A stretch of DNA of 64,000 nt. Source: JAKZVK01 sp965261065. GTDB lineage: Bacteria; Acidobacteriota; Terriglobia; Bryobacterales; UBA6623. Position 1 is the first letter of the stretch. Every line of letters begins with the position of its first letter. Made by a program: the position numbers and the translations under genes. Shown piece by piece: positions 18,322 to 26,150 of the stretch. The notes beneath the pieces are model-generated. The model searched no databases and was not told the origin of the DNA. It saw nothing but the letters and a program-made list of their open reading frames with translations. The stretch lies in contig OZ253444.1 in assembly GCA_965261065.1 (NCBI GenBank), positions 5,394,001-5,458,000 of the forward strand, given 5' to 3'.

Positions 18322-19986
18322 CCAGGATTTCCATTTTGGCCCTGGCACGGCCACAGTATACACCCGCTCCGCTCCGAACAGCACGTCCTTTCACGCTGAA
18401 CCCTGTACATCACCTCTGCTGGTAGTCGCCAGAGCTGGTTCGACCGCTCACAGTCGTTGATTGAGCGGCTTGAACGGCGCTCCGGCCGACACTGCTCCTT
18501 GCGAAACCTTTTGGAGCCAAAAGCTGTTGATCCTCACTCCGGCAATGCTACCCACTCGGCAGCGGCAGCGCCCAGATCTTGTGCAGCATGTCGCCGAACA
18601 GCCGCCGGTTCAGATGTCCCTCCGCCAATAAGAGCCAGTAATACCGCGCGTGCTTGACCAGCCGACCGCCGGTCTTCATCAACCTGTGTTGCAAGCTCGT
18701 CAGCGACCAACTCTTGATTCGCTGCGGAAGCCCCAGCCGCCGCCAAAGATTGCCCAGGTTGTAGGCCAGCACGCTCAGTTGCAACCGCACTTCGTTGGCC
18801 CGAAATCGATGGCACGACAATCGCGTCCAGTGCGTCGCCTGCTTGCCTTCCTTGATCCACTGTTCCGCCGTGCCGCGCTTGTTGTAGAAGCGCACCACCG
18901 AGCGGCTCGGCAAGCTCATGCTCGTCACGATGAATCCGACGCGCGGGAACAGCTCGCCCTGGTGATGCTCGACCTTAGCGACGATCCGCCTCGCCTGCGA
19001 CCAACTCTCCGCCTGATAGCGAAAACTCTTGTAGCGCACCAAGGGCTTGCGGAAAGGCCTTCCCGGCGGGCGAAACAGGATGTCTTCGATCTCCAGCTCC
19101 AAGCTCTTGTTGGCCGGAATGCGAATGGCGTACTGTACTCCGCGTTCCTCCGAAGCCTCATAAACTTCCGGCTTCGCAAAGGCCGCATCGCCCCGGAAGG
19201 CGACCTGCTTGCCCGCAGCCTGTTGGCGCTCGATCTCCGGCAACAAGAGCTCATCCCAGTCCTCGGCGCTGTGCACGTTGCCTGGACGCAGCTTGGCAGC
19301 GAGGCAATCACCATGACCGTTGAACAAAAGCAACGGGTGGTAGCAGACCGACTCGAAGTGTCCGTTGTAGGCACTGCCTTCCTGTTGGCCATGGACCGGA
19401 CTCTCGGTGGAGTCCAGATCCAGAACGACCCGCTCGGCGTCGTCGAACGCTTCCGCTTGCCCGACCAGCTCTCGGTTCAGCGCCATCAGCCCCAGCAGGT
19501 TCTCTTCGCTCGCCAGCATCTCCGTCTCGAAGCCGTGCAGCGTCGAGGTCAAGGCCGCACCGCGATCCCAGATCTTCTGCGAACCGATCAGCCGAAACGT
19601 CGGATCGATCGAAACCCGCTCGGCGTCGTTGAGGTCCTCGTAGCCGGCGAGTCGGCTGTAAACCGACTGCCGCAACAGATCAGCGAGCGTGAACTGCTTG
19701 TTTGTGCCTTGCCGGGAGTCGCTGAGATGCTCGTCAATCAGTTCTCCGAGACCGAGCCGTTCGTCCAGTTCGCGAACCAAAATCAGGCCACCGTCGGAAG
19801 TGACGTGCGATCCCTGGAAATCGACTTTGAGAAGTCCATTGAAACTTAGCTGGAATGGCTTGGTTTGTTTTTCACCCATTGGGTGTTGGCCTCCATGGCG
19901 TCCTCATCGGTCTCTAGCCCCTATGAATAAAGACGCTCAAGGCCGCTGGAAGGTCGGGATGTCAAACATCAAATTGAAAATGCGGG
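18322..19986 (-). mobile_element. IS1380-family insertion sequence, copy A
   Basis: A 1665-bp element flanked by a 5-bp duplication ATAAG (18317-18321 and 19987-19991). The ends are imperfectly inverted: CCAGGATTTCCATTTTGG on the left, and CCCGCATTTTCAATTTG read inward from the right. The transposase is on the minus strand. It interrupts the DUF6788-linked transposase gene. A second full copy of equal length lies inverted at 23158-24822, and a 5' fragment lies at 25773-26150. Confidence 0.93.
18548..19879 (-). CDS. IS1380 family transposase
   Basis: 443 residues. The N-terminus KVDFQGSHVTSDGGLILVRE is the IS1380 hallmark. The DDE domain has VVLDLDSTESPVHGQQEG (first Asp), QVAFRGDAAFAKPEVYE (second) and NKRGTAEQWIKEGKQATHW (C-terminal Glu in the Y-(2)-R-(3)-E-like context). 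WALPLPSG closes the protein. It is nearly identical to the copy at 23265-24596 (for example RPFRKP here, RPSRKP there). Confidence 0.93.
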   Translation of the reverse strand: MGEKQTKPFQLSFNGLLKVDFQGSHVTSDGGLILVRELDERLGLGELIDEHLSDSRQGTNKQFTLADLLRQSVYSRLAGYEDLNDAERVSIDPTFRLIGSQKIWDRGAALTSTLHGFETEMLASEENLLGLMALNRELVGQAEAFDDAERVVLDLDSTESPVHGQQEGSAYNGHFESVCYHPLLLFNGHGDCLAAKLRPGNVHSAEDWDELLLPEIERQQAAGKQVAFRGDAAFAKPEVYEASEERGVQYAIRIPANKSLELEIEDILFRPPGRPFRKPLVRYKSFRYQAESWSQARRIVAKVEHHQGELFPRVGFIVTSMSLPSRSVVRFYNKRGTAEQWIKEGKQATHWTRLSCHRFRANEVRLQLSVLAYNLGNLWRRLGLPQRIKSWSLTSLQHRLMKTGGRLVKHARYYWLLLAEGHLNRRLFGDMLHKIWALPLPSG

Positions 19987-20414
19987 ATAAGCACGACCCC
20001 GCGGCGATCGAGAACTTTCTGTTGACGGTGTTTCTGGCTTTTAATCTCTTCCACGTTTTTGTTGCGCGCAATCTCAAGGCATCGCTGCGGCGCAGCAAGC
20101 CGCGAGTCTTTTGGGCGCGCGCGATGGCGGCTGATCTGTATCAGGCGGCGGCTTGCCCGTACGGCTCGGGGCCCTCGCCATAGCGAGCGGGTGGTTTTCT
20201 TTCTCCCTGCCATCCTGCGCTGCCACCACGCCGCCGAGCGGCAGCCGAGCGTAGCGGTGTCTTCCGTGGCCGACTTCGGGCCCCGCCGAGGCCCTCGTCC
20301 GGCTGCGAATCTGCTCGCCCCGCTCGCCCCGCACCTAACTCGCTCGTTCCCCAATCACTTCCCGGCTCTCGCCCGACCGCGTTGCGGAATCGCTGCCGGC
20401 AGGTTGGGGGCTTA

Positions 20415-21508
20415 TTGAGTCCCGCATAATATCACGTCACTCGAAGCAAAGAGAAGACTGTTTCCAGAAGGCCGTGATCAAACGCGGTTTGCGGTGCATG
20501 CGGCGGAGTGCCTTGCGGGCCCGCTCGTTCAGCTCGCCGTAGTCCTTCGGACAGACGTTCGGCAACTCGTGCTGCTTCCAGTAAGCCCAGATGTATTCCA
20601 CCGGATTCAACTCCGGCGCATAGGGTGGCAAGTACTCGGTTGCGATGTGGCCTTCGGAGAGTTGGATGAACTCTTGCACCAGGCGGCTACGGTGCGCCGG
20701 CAGCCGGTCCCAGACGATCAGCAGCGGCCGATCGATATGACGTACCAACGCCTTGAGAAAGTCGATCACTTGCTCTTTGCCGATCGCACCGGGATAGAGC
20801 CGAAAGTAGAAGTTACGCAGCGTCAGCCCCGCCGAGACGGAAAGCTTCTCCCAATTGAAGTTAAACTGCAGCACCGGTGTTTGGCCGCGTGGCGCCCAGG
20901 TGCGGCAGCGATGCGGCTTCTGACTCAATCCGCTTTCGTCGATGAAGACGAGCGTACGGCCTTCGTTTTGGGCTTTTTTTTAATGCGCGTCCAGGTCTTG
21001 CGCTTCCAGGTGCGGATCTGCTCTTCGTTGCGCTCGCGCGCCTTTCCGACCGGGCGTTGCGGGCTCCAGTCGAGCGCTCGCAGGATCTTCCAGACGTGGC
21101 CTTCGTGGTAGTCGACCCCGAACTCGTCTCCGATCAGCCGAGCCACCCGCGGACAGCTCCACAGGGGCGTGGGGAAGCCGTGGGCTTGCGGGCCTTCCAG
21201 CAACAGCGACGTCAGGCGTTCGCGTTGTGCGGCATCGAGGAGCGGCTTGCGTCCGGCGCGCCCGGCCTGGCGGAGTCCGGCCGCACCCTGCTCGCGGTAT
21301 TGCCGCCGCCACGCACTGACGGTTTGGCGAGCGACTTTCAGCCGTCTTGCCGTCTCGGACTGATTGTGGCCTTGGTCGAGCAGCCGCATCGCTTCGAAAC
21401 GGCGCTTCTCCAGGGCCTTGAAATCCCGCTTCACACCTTTGAGGTTGCCCATACATATATAGATGCTCCAAACTATCAAAAAGTGTCATAATAATTTGCG
21501 GGATTCAA
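20415..21508 (-). mobile_element. IS630-family insertion sequence, copy A
   Basis: 1094 bp between TA dinucleotides (20413-20414 and 21509-21510), the typical duplicated target. The terminal inverted repeats share TTGA(G/A)TCCCGCA. The second copy at 43607-44700 has the same length and ends. The 230 bp before this element (20184-20412) contain no gene that I can identify. Confidence 0.93.
20437..21452 (-). CDS. IS630 family transposase made by -1 frameshifting, copy A
   Basis: Two overlapping frames. The upstream frame (ATG at 21452, MGNLKGVKRDFKALEKR) carries two helix-turn-helix segments (QSETARRLKVARQTVSAWRR). The downstream frame (to 20437) carries the rest of the DDE domain (LIVWDRLPAHRS and YLPPYAPELNPVEYIWAYWK). 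They join at an 8-T run (A8 on the coding strand, 20974-20981). A -1 shift on A_AAA_AAG gives KKAQNEGRTLVFIDESGLSQ, which supplies the first catalytic Asp. The same run is present in copy B, so this is programmed rather than random. Confidence 0.88.
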
Positions 21509-21510
21509 TA

Positions 21511-21966
21511 GGCTGCATCGACGGGGACGTGGTAGAATCGACGAAGGCTTTTGTGTGTAGGGTGTTAGGGACATCCATGATAGGTATCTGTCAAGGATGG
21601 ACGCAGCCATCCGAATCCTCCCGTCAGCGGGGGCGTTGTCTTCAGCAGTGACGCTTCGCAGCCCGAGCGTTTTTGCGAATCAAGTCGCAAGGTCAACGAG
21701 TCACGTGACCAGACATCCATGTGCGCGCATCGGGTCGCCCCACCGTACCGGCCGGGGGACCGTCGCGGAAGATTCAGTTTGGGTTTTCAGGCCCGCCGGC
21801 CTCGAAACAGAGATACGGACGCATCAGAAATTTCCCAGGAAACTCCCAGCAAACTCCTTCGCGTAGTCCCCAACAGGCGAGGACCGGCGGGCCGCTCGTG
21901 ACACCGCACAGCGTCGATGAAACTCTTCGTTTCTCCTTTTAACAGAAAAAAAGCAAATTCTCCTCG
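21511..21966. other. intergenic region between IS630 copy A and the IS110 transposase
   Basis: 456 bp without a supported gene. The ORFs here are short and lack recognisable domains. On the minus strand this is the 3' non-coding flank of the IS110-type gene. I see no clear hairpin pair or terminal repeat marking the IS end. Confidence 0.4.
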
Positions 21967-22995
21967 TTACGCCTCGGCCGCAACCCGCGGCACGAACGCG
22001 CGGCCACTGGTGTCCACGGCCCGCAGATACGCCACCAACTTGCGCGCCACGGCCAACGTCGCGCGATTGCGAGACCCGCGCGTCAACTCCCGCTCATGGA
22101 CGTCGTGCAGTTGCGGGTTCCAGCGCGGCGCGAGTTTCGCCGCCTCGATCAGCACCCGCTGCAAATGCTTGTTGCGCTGCTTCGACAGCGGTCCCCGCTG
22201 CGTCTTGCCGGCCGACTCGCGCTGTGCCGAACACAACCCACAGTAACTCACCGCCTGGCCCAGCGAACCGAAGCGCTCGGGCTCGACGGTCTCCAGCGCC
22301 CAGGTCAACGCCGTCATCTCCCCCACGCCGCGAATCGACTGCAGTAACTCGACGCGTTCCCGCAACAGCGGATGGCGCCGCAATCCGCGCAGTAACTCCT
22401 GCTGCAAACGATCGAACATTTCCAGGCTGCCGCGGGTGATGGCGAGCAGCTCGATCACCGACTCGGGCGTGTCGCGCAGGCTGTCGAGATAGGAGTAGAA
22501 ATAGTTGCGCCCGTGCAGCCGCCGGGCATCGTAGGGTTCGCCCACTTCCATCAGTAGCCCGCTGATTTTGTTCTTCATGCGGACGGCTTCGCCCACCAGC
22601 AGATTGCGATAGCGCAGCACGCGCCGCAACTCGCGCAGGGCAGGCGGCGTCACGTAGCAGCGCGGCAGCAGGTTGCAGCGCAGCAGGTCACTGATCTTGG
22701 TGGCGTCGAGACGGTCGTTCTTCTTCTTGGCGCAGGCGATGGCCTTGAGCATGGCCGGGTGTGCGACTTGCAGTTCCTGGGCGAAGGGCTGGAGGTGATC
22801 GTAAATCCAGCCGGTAAACAGGGTGGCTTCGAGCGCGCCCACCCAAGGGCGCTCGAGGGCTGACGCCCAAGCGGTCAGGGCGGCGCGAGTGGCCGCGACC
22901 TGACCGCGCTGGACGATCGTTCCGTCCCCGGTTTTGATGCAGAAGCTGATGCTTTTCTTATGGACATCGAGTCCGATGTAGTAGAGTTCTGGCAT
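21967..22995 (-). CDS. IS110 family (IS110/IS116/IS902) transposase
   Basis: 342 residues from the ATG at 22995, which directly follows AGGAGGATTCC. The N-terminal RuvC-like DEDD domain shows YIGLDVHKKSISF (first Asp), VGALEATLFTGW (Glu) and KKKNDRLDATKISDLL (Asp pair). The C-terminal Tnp_20 domain has LLQSIRGVGEMTALTWA and AVSYCGLCSAQRESAGKTQR with the likely Ser nucleophile region SKQRNKHLQRVLIEAA. The frame extends upstream to 23076, but the strong RBS favours 22995. Members of this family use a structured bridge RNA encoded beside the ORF to choose targets. Confidence 0.9.
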   Translation of the reverse strand: MPELYYIGLDVHKKSISFCIKTGDGTIVQRGQVAATRAALTAWASALERPWVGALEATLFTGWIYDHLQPFAQELQVAHPAMLKAIACAKKKNDRLDATKISDLLRCNLLPRCYVTPPALRELRRVLRYRNLLVGEAVRMKNKISGLLMEVGEPYDARRLHGRNYFYSYLDSLRDTPESVIELLAITRGSLEMFDRLQQELLRGLRRHPLLRERVELLQSIRGVGEMTALTWALETVEPERFGSLGQAVSYCGLCSAQRESAGKTQRGPLSKQRNKHLQRVLIEAAKLAPRWNPQLHDVHERELTRGSRNRATLAVARKLVAYLRAVDTSGRAFVPRVAAEA

Positions 22996-23066
22996 GGAAT
23001 CCTCCTGGGATTGGCTCTGAGCCGACCGCGTGGCCGCTCTCAGCATTTTGCCCCCGGGAGGATTCC
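22996..23066 (-). promoter_or_regulatory. long hairpin that would sequester the IS110 ribosome-binding site
   Basis: On the coding strand, GGAATCCTCC (23066-23057) can pair perfectly with GGAGGATTCC (23005-22996), and flanking CGGG/CCCA extends the stem. The second arm contains the AGGAGG Shine-Dalgarno sequence of the transposase. The 51-nt loop holds a smaller inverted pair (CTGAGAGC and GGCTCAGAG). Translation from read-through transcripts would be blocked, a known way for IS elements to stay quiet; the region could also belong to a bridge-RNA-like transcript. Confidence 0.6.
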
Positions 23067-23157
23067 TCTTTGCCACTACCTATGCATTGAAACAGGCATA
23101 TGAAGCGGAGACGATTCTGGCAGACGGTCGTCGTTTCGGTTGCCGCCGCCATATTAC

Positions 23158-24822
23158 CCCGCATTTTCAATTTGATGTTTGACATCCCGACCTTCCAGCG
23201 GCCTTGAGCGTCTTTATTCATAGGGGCTAGAGCCCGATGAGGACGCCATGGAGGCCAACACCCAATGGGTGAAAAACAAACCAAGCCATTCCAGCTAAGT
23301 TTCAATGGACTTCTCAAAGTCGATTTCCAGGGATCGCACGTCACTTCCGACGGTGGCCTGATTTTGGTTCGCGAACTGGACGAACGGCTCGGTCTCGGAG
23401 AACTGATTGACGAGCATCTCAGCGACTCCCGGCAAGGCACAAACAAGCAGTTCACGCTCGCTGATCTGTTGCGGCAGTCGGTTTACAGCCGACTCGCCGG
23501 CTACGAGGACCTCAACGACGCCGAGCGGGTTTCGATCGATCCGACGTTTCGGCTGATCGGTTCGCAGAAGATCTGGGATCGCGGTGCGGCCTTGACCTCG
23601 ACGCTGCACGGCTTCGAGACGGAGATGCTGGCGAGCGAAGAGAACCTGCTGGGGCTGATGGCGCTGAACCGAGAGCTGGTCGGGCAAGCGGAAGCGTTCG
23701 ACGACGCCGAGCGGGTCGTTCTGGACCTGGACTCCACCGAGAGTCCGGTCCATGGCCAACAGGAAGGCAGTGCCTACAACGGACACTTCGAGTCGGTCTG
23801 CTACCACCCGTTGCTTTTGTTCAACGGTCATGGTGATTGCCTCGCTGCCAAGCTGCGTCCAGGCAACGTGCACAGCGCCGAGGACTGGGATGAGCTCTTG
23901 TTGCCGGAGATCGAGCGCCAACAGGCTGCGGGCAAGCAGGTCGCCTTCCGGGGCGATGCGGCCTTTGCGAAGCCGGAAGTTTATGAGGCTTCGGAGGAAC
24001 ACGGAGTACAGTACGCCATTCGCATTCCGGCCAACAAGAGCTTGGAGCTGGAGATCGAAGACATCCTGTTTCGCCCGCCGGGAAGGCCTTCCCGCAAGCC
24101 CTTGGTGCGCTACAAGAGTTTTCGCTATCAGGCGGAGAGTTGGTCGCAGGCGAGGCGGATCGTCGCTAAGGTCGAGCATCACCAGGGCGAGCTGTTCCCG
24201 CGCGTCGGATTCATCGTGACGAGCATGAGCTTGCCGAGCCGCTCGGTGGTGCGCTTCTACAACAAGCGCGGCACGGCGGAACAGTGGATCAAGGAAGGCA
24301 AGCAGGCGACGCACTGGACGCGATTGTCGTGCCATCGATTTCGGGCCAACGAAGTGCGGTTGCAACTGAGCGTGCTGGCCTACAACCTGGGCAATCTTTG
24401 GCGGCGGCTGGGGCTTCCGCAGCGAATCAAGAGTTGGTCGCTGACGAGCTTGCAACACAGGTTGATGAAGACCGGCGGTCGGCTGGTCAAGCACGCGCGG
24501 TATTACTGGCTCTTATTGGCGGAGGCACATCTGAACCGGCGGCTGTTCGGCGACATGCTGCACAAGATCTGGGCGCTGCCGCTGCCGAGTGGGTAGCATT
24601 GCCGGAGTGAGGATCAACAGCTTTTGGCTCCAAAAGGTTTCGCAAGGAGCAGTGTCGGCCGGAGCGCCGTTCAAGCCGCTCAATCAACGACTGTGAGCGG
24701 TCGAACCAGCTCTGGCGACTACCAGCAGAGGTGATGTGCAGGGTTCAGCGTGAAAGGACGTGCTGTTCGGAGCGGAGCGGGTGTATACTGTGGCCGTGCC
24801 AGGGCCAAAATGGAAATCCTGG
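23158..24822 (+). mobile_element. IS1380-family insertion sequence, copy B
   Basis: 1665 bp, the same ends as copy A but opposite orientation. The flanks are ATTAC on the left (23153-23157) and TTTAG on the right (24823-24827), so there is no target duplication, unlike copy A. This suggests that one flank was replaced by recombination or deletion after insertion. Immediately to the right lies a truncated phage portal gene. Confidence 0.9.
23265..24596 (+). CDS. IS1380 family transposase
   Basis: 443 residues with the motifs given for copy A (VTSDGGLILVRE, VVLDLDSTES, AFRGDAAFAK, GTAEQWIKEGKQ), complete from MGEKQTKPF to WALPLPSG. Small differences from copy A (ASEEHGVQ versus ASEERGVQ, EAHLNRR versus EGHLNRR) show that the two copies are not one recent duplication read twice. 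Confidence 0.93.
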   Translation: MGEKQTKPFQLSFNGLLKVDFQGSHVTSDGGLILVRELDERLGLGELIDEHLSDSRQGTNKQFTLADLLRQSVYSRLAGYEDLNDAERVSIDPTFRLIGSQKIWDRGAALTSTLHGFETEMLASEENLLGLMALNRELVGQAEAFDDAERVVLDLDSTESPVHGQQEGSAYNGHFESVCYHPLLLFNGHGDCLAAKLRPGNVHSAEDWDELLLPEIERQQAAGKQVAFRGDAAFAKPEVYEASEEHGVQYAIRIPANKSLELEIEDILFRPPGRPSRKPLVRYKSFRYQAESWSQARRIVAKVEHHQGELFPRVGFIVTSMSLPSRSVVRFYNKRGTAEQWIKEGKQATHWTRLSCHRFRANEVRLQLSVLAYNLGNLWRRLGLPQRIKSWSLTSLQHRLMKTGGRLVKHARYYWLLLAEAHLNRRLFGDMLHKIWALPLPSG

Positions 24823-24897
24823 TTTAGACGGCGGAATGTGCATCCATCAATGTCGCCGAAAGGCGTTGAGCACGTCGGCCAGGAGTACCGGGGGGTG

Positions 24898-25774
24898 TCA
24901 GTCGGTCGGGTCCATCAAGCCAGCCAGCCCCGCAGCGCGGCCAATGCTCCATCCCGCCGCCTACCATCGACTGAAAGGCCCGAGCCCGTCCAGCAAGGTC
25001 TGACGCCCGCAAATCGGCCCACGTCAAGCTAATTGGCGCGTCCAACTTGCGGGAAAGCTCGTCAGCAACTAGCTTTCCTAGTGGCGCGACCGTTCCGAAA
25101 AGGAATTGTCTCCAAGCTTCTCTCGTACCTGTTCCCGTGGGAGATTCGGCGAGCAAAGCCGTAGGGACGCCACAGCAAAGCGCAACCTCTCGACTGGCCG
25201 TTTCATGCAGGGAAACGAGCCCTACAGGTGGCGCAGCCCCTAGACGCCGAGCAACCCAATCAGCGGGAGCCTCACGGGAATTGCTAGACCCACCCCAACC
25301 GCTTTTCATGGATTCGACCAGCGCGGTCTGACCGTTCAGAGCCCGCAAATCCGCCCGAAGTGCGTCAACGGTCGGGTCTGAGCCGTCTACGGGAACGGCC
25401 AGCAGCGAGCCTCTAGGCCCGCTCGACTCATCCGCCAGCGCCTTGGCGGTCTCAGCACTGAGCCTGCCAGCCAGCGCCGCCGACGAAATCGGCGACAAAC
25501 CACGCCACGGGCGCGCTGGTTCGTGCGCCCACATAAAATGCAGGACGCCGGACGCTGGACGATGCCCGATTGTCGTAGTCTCCGAAGGTCCAGCAAGGTT
25601 CAAGCGATACATCCACGCTTCAGGATCGAAACCGCCCTGCACGTCCCAATCCGCCACAGGCGTTAACTCCAACTCATCCATGGGAACGTCGACATTGAAA
25701 ACGACTTCGCCGTTCCTTACCAACTCGCGTCCGATAAGGTTTAGGACGCTGGACGTGATAGGAGCCGTCAACCC
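24898..25774 (-). pseudogene. phage portal protein fragment (HK97 type)
   Basis: The frame from 25771 lacks the N-terminus. Recognisable portal features are NGEVVFNVDV, RLNLAGPSETTTIGHRPASG, VLHFMWAHEPARPWRGLSPI, ADWVARRLGAAPPVGL, FLFGTVAPLGKLVADEL and SLTWADLRASDLAGRARAF. After SMVGGGM a one-base loss shifts the frame; the other frame continues IGRAAGLAGLMDPTD to TGA 24898, a normal portal end. The 5' end is cut exactly where IS1380 fragment C begins (25773), and the 3' end abuts IS1380 copy B. No other phage gene remains. Confidence 0.75.
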
Positions 25775-26150
25775 CGCATTTTCAATTTGATGTATAAGCT
25801 TCAGACCATCCAGCGACCTTCAGCGTCTTTATTGATAGGGGCTAGAGCCCGATAAGGACGCCATGGAGGTCAACACCCGATGGGTGAAAAAGAAAACAAG
25901 CCGTTTCAGCTCACGTTCAATGGATTTCTCAAAGTCGATTTCCAAGGATCGCGAGTCACCTCGGATGGCGGTCTGATTCTCGTTCGCGAACTGGATGAAC
26001 GACTCGGACTCGGCCAGCTGATCGACGAGCATATCAGCGACTCGCGACAAGGCTTGAACAAGAAGTTCGCGCTGGCCGATCTGCTGCGGCAGTCGGTCTA
26101 CAGCCGACTCGCTGGCTACGAGGACCTCAATGACGCCGTTCGAGTATCCG
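25773..26150 (+). mobile_element. 5' fragment of an IS1380-family element, copy C
   Basis: It starts with the CCCGCATTTTCAATTTGATG end and the non-coding leader of copies A and B, then about 85 codons of transposase from ATG 25880 (KVDFQGSRVTSDGGLILVRE, RQSVYSRLAGYEDLNDA). Homology ends around 26140-26150, where the DUF1549 gene begins. Sequence divergence from A and B (MGEKENKPF versus MGEKQTKPF) shows an older or distinct copy. It truncates both neighbours: the portal gene on the left and the DUF1549 gene 5' end on the right. Confidence 0.88.

Larger units (their letters stand above)
17264..20183 (+). pseudogene. DDE transposase linked to DUF6788, frameshifted and split by IS1380
   Basis: The ATG at 17264 overlaps the DUF6788 stop. 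One base appears lost near 17278 (MTFFD then RLLHYAEKVYGLRDSLLAA in the next frame). The frame then runs through GVAVLDGHESHASYRRCCRG (probable first Asp), FDVVLADALYATAPFINFLL and HQRWDIENQGFNELVNGWHA to HVYK, where IS1380 copy A enters at 18322. After the IS and its ATAAG duplication the frame resumes at 19992 with HDPAAIENFLLTVFLAFNLF and ends at 20183. Joining the parts gives an unbroken C-terminus, so the junction is an exact insertion. The family is probably PF01609-type; I cannot name the IS group. Confidence 0.82.

Noticed and set aside
18650..19849. A 399-codon open frame opposite the IS1380 transposase (and its mirror at 23295-24494)
   Set aside because: It is an exact antisense shadow of the transposase gene in both copies, rich in Arg/Gln/His without any domain, as expected from the high-GC complement.
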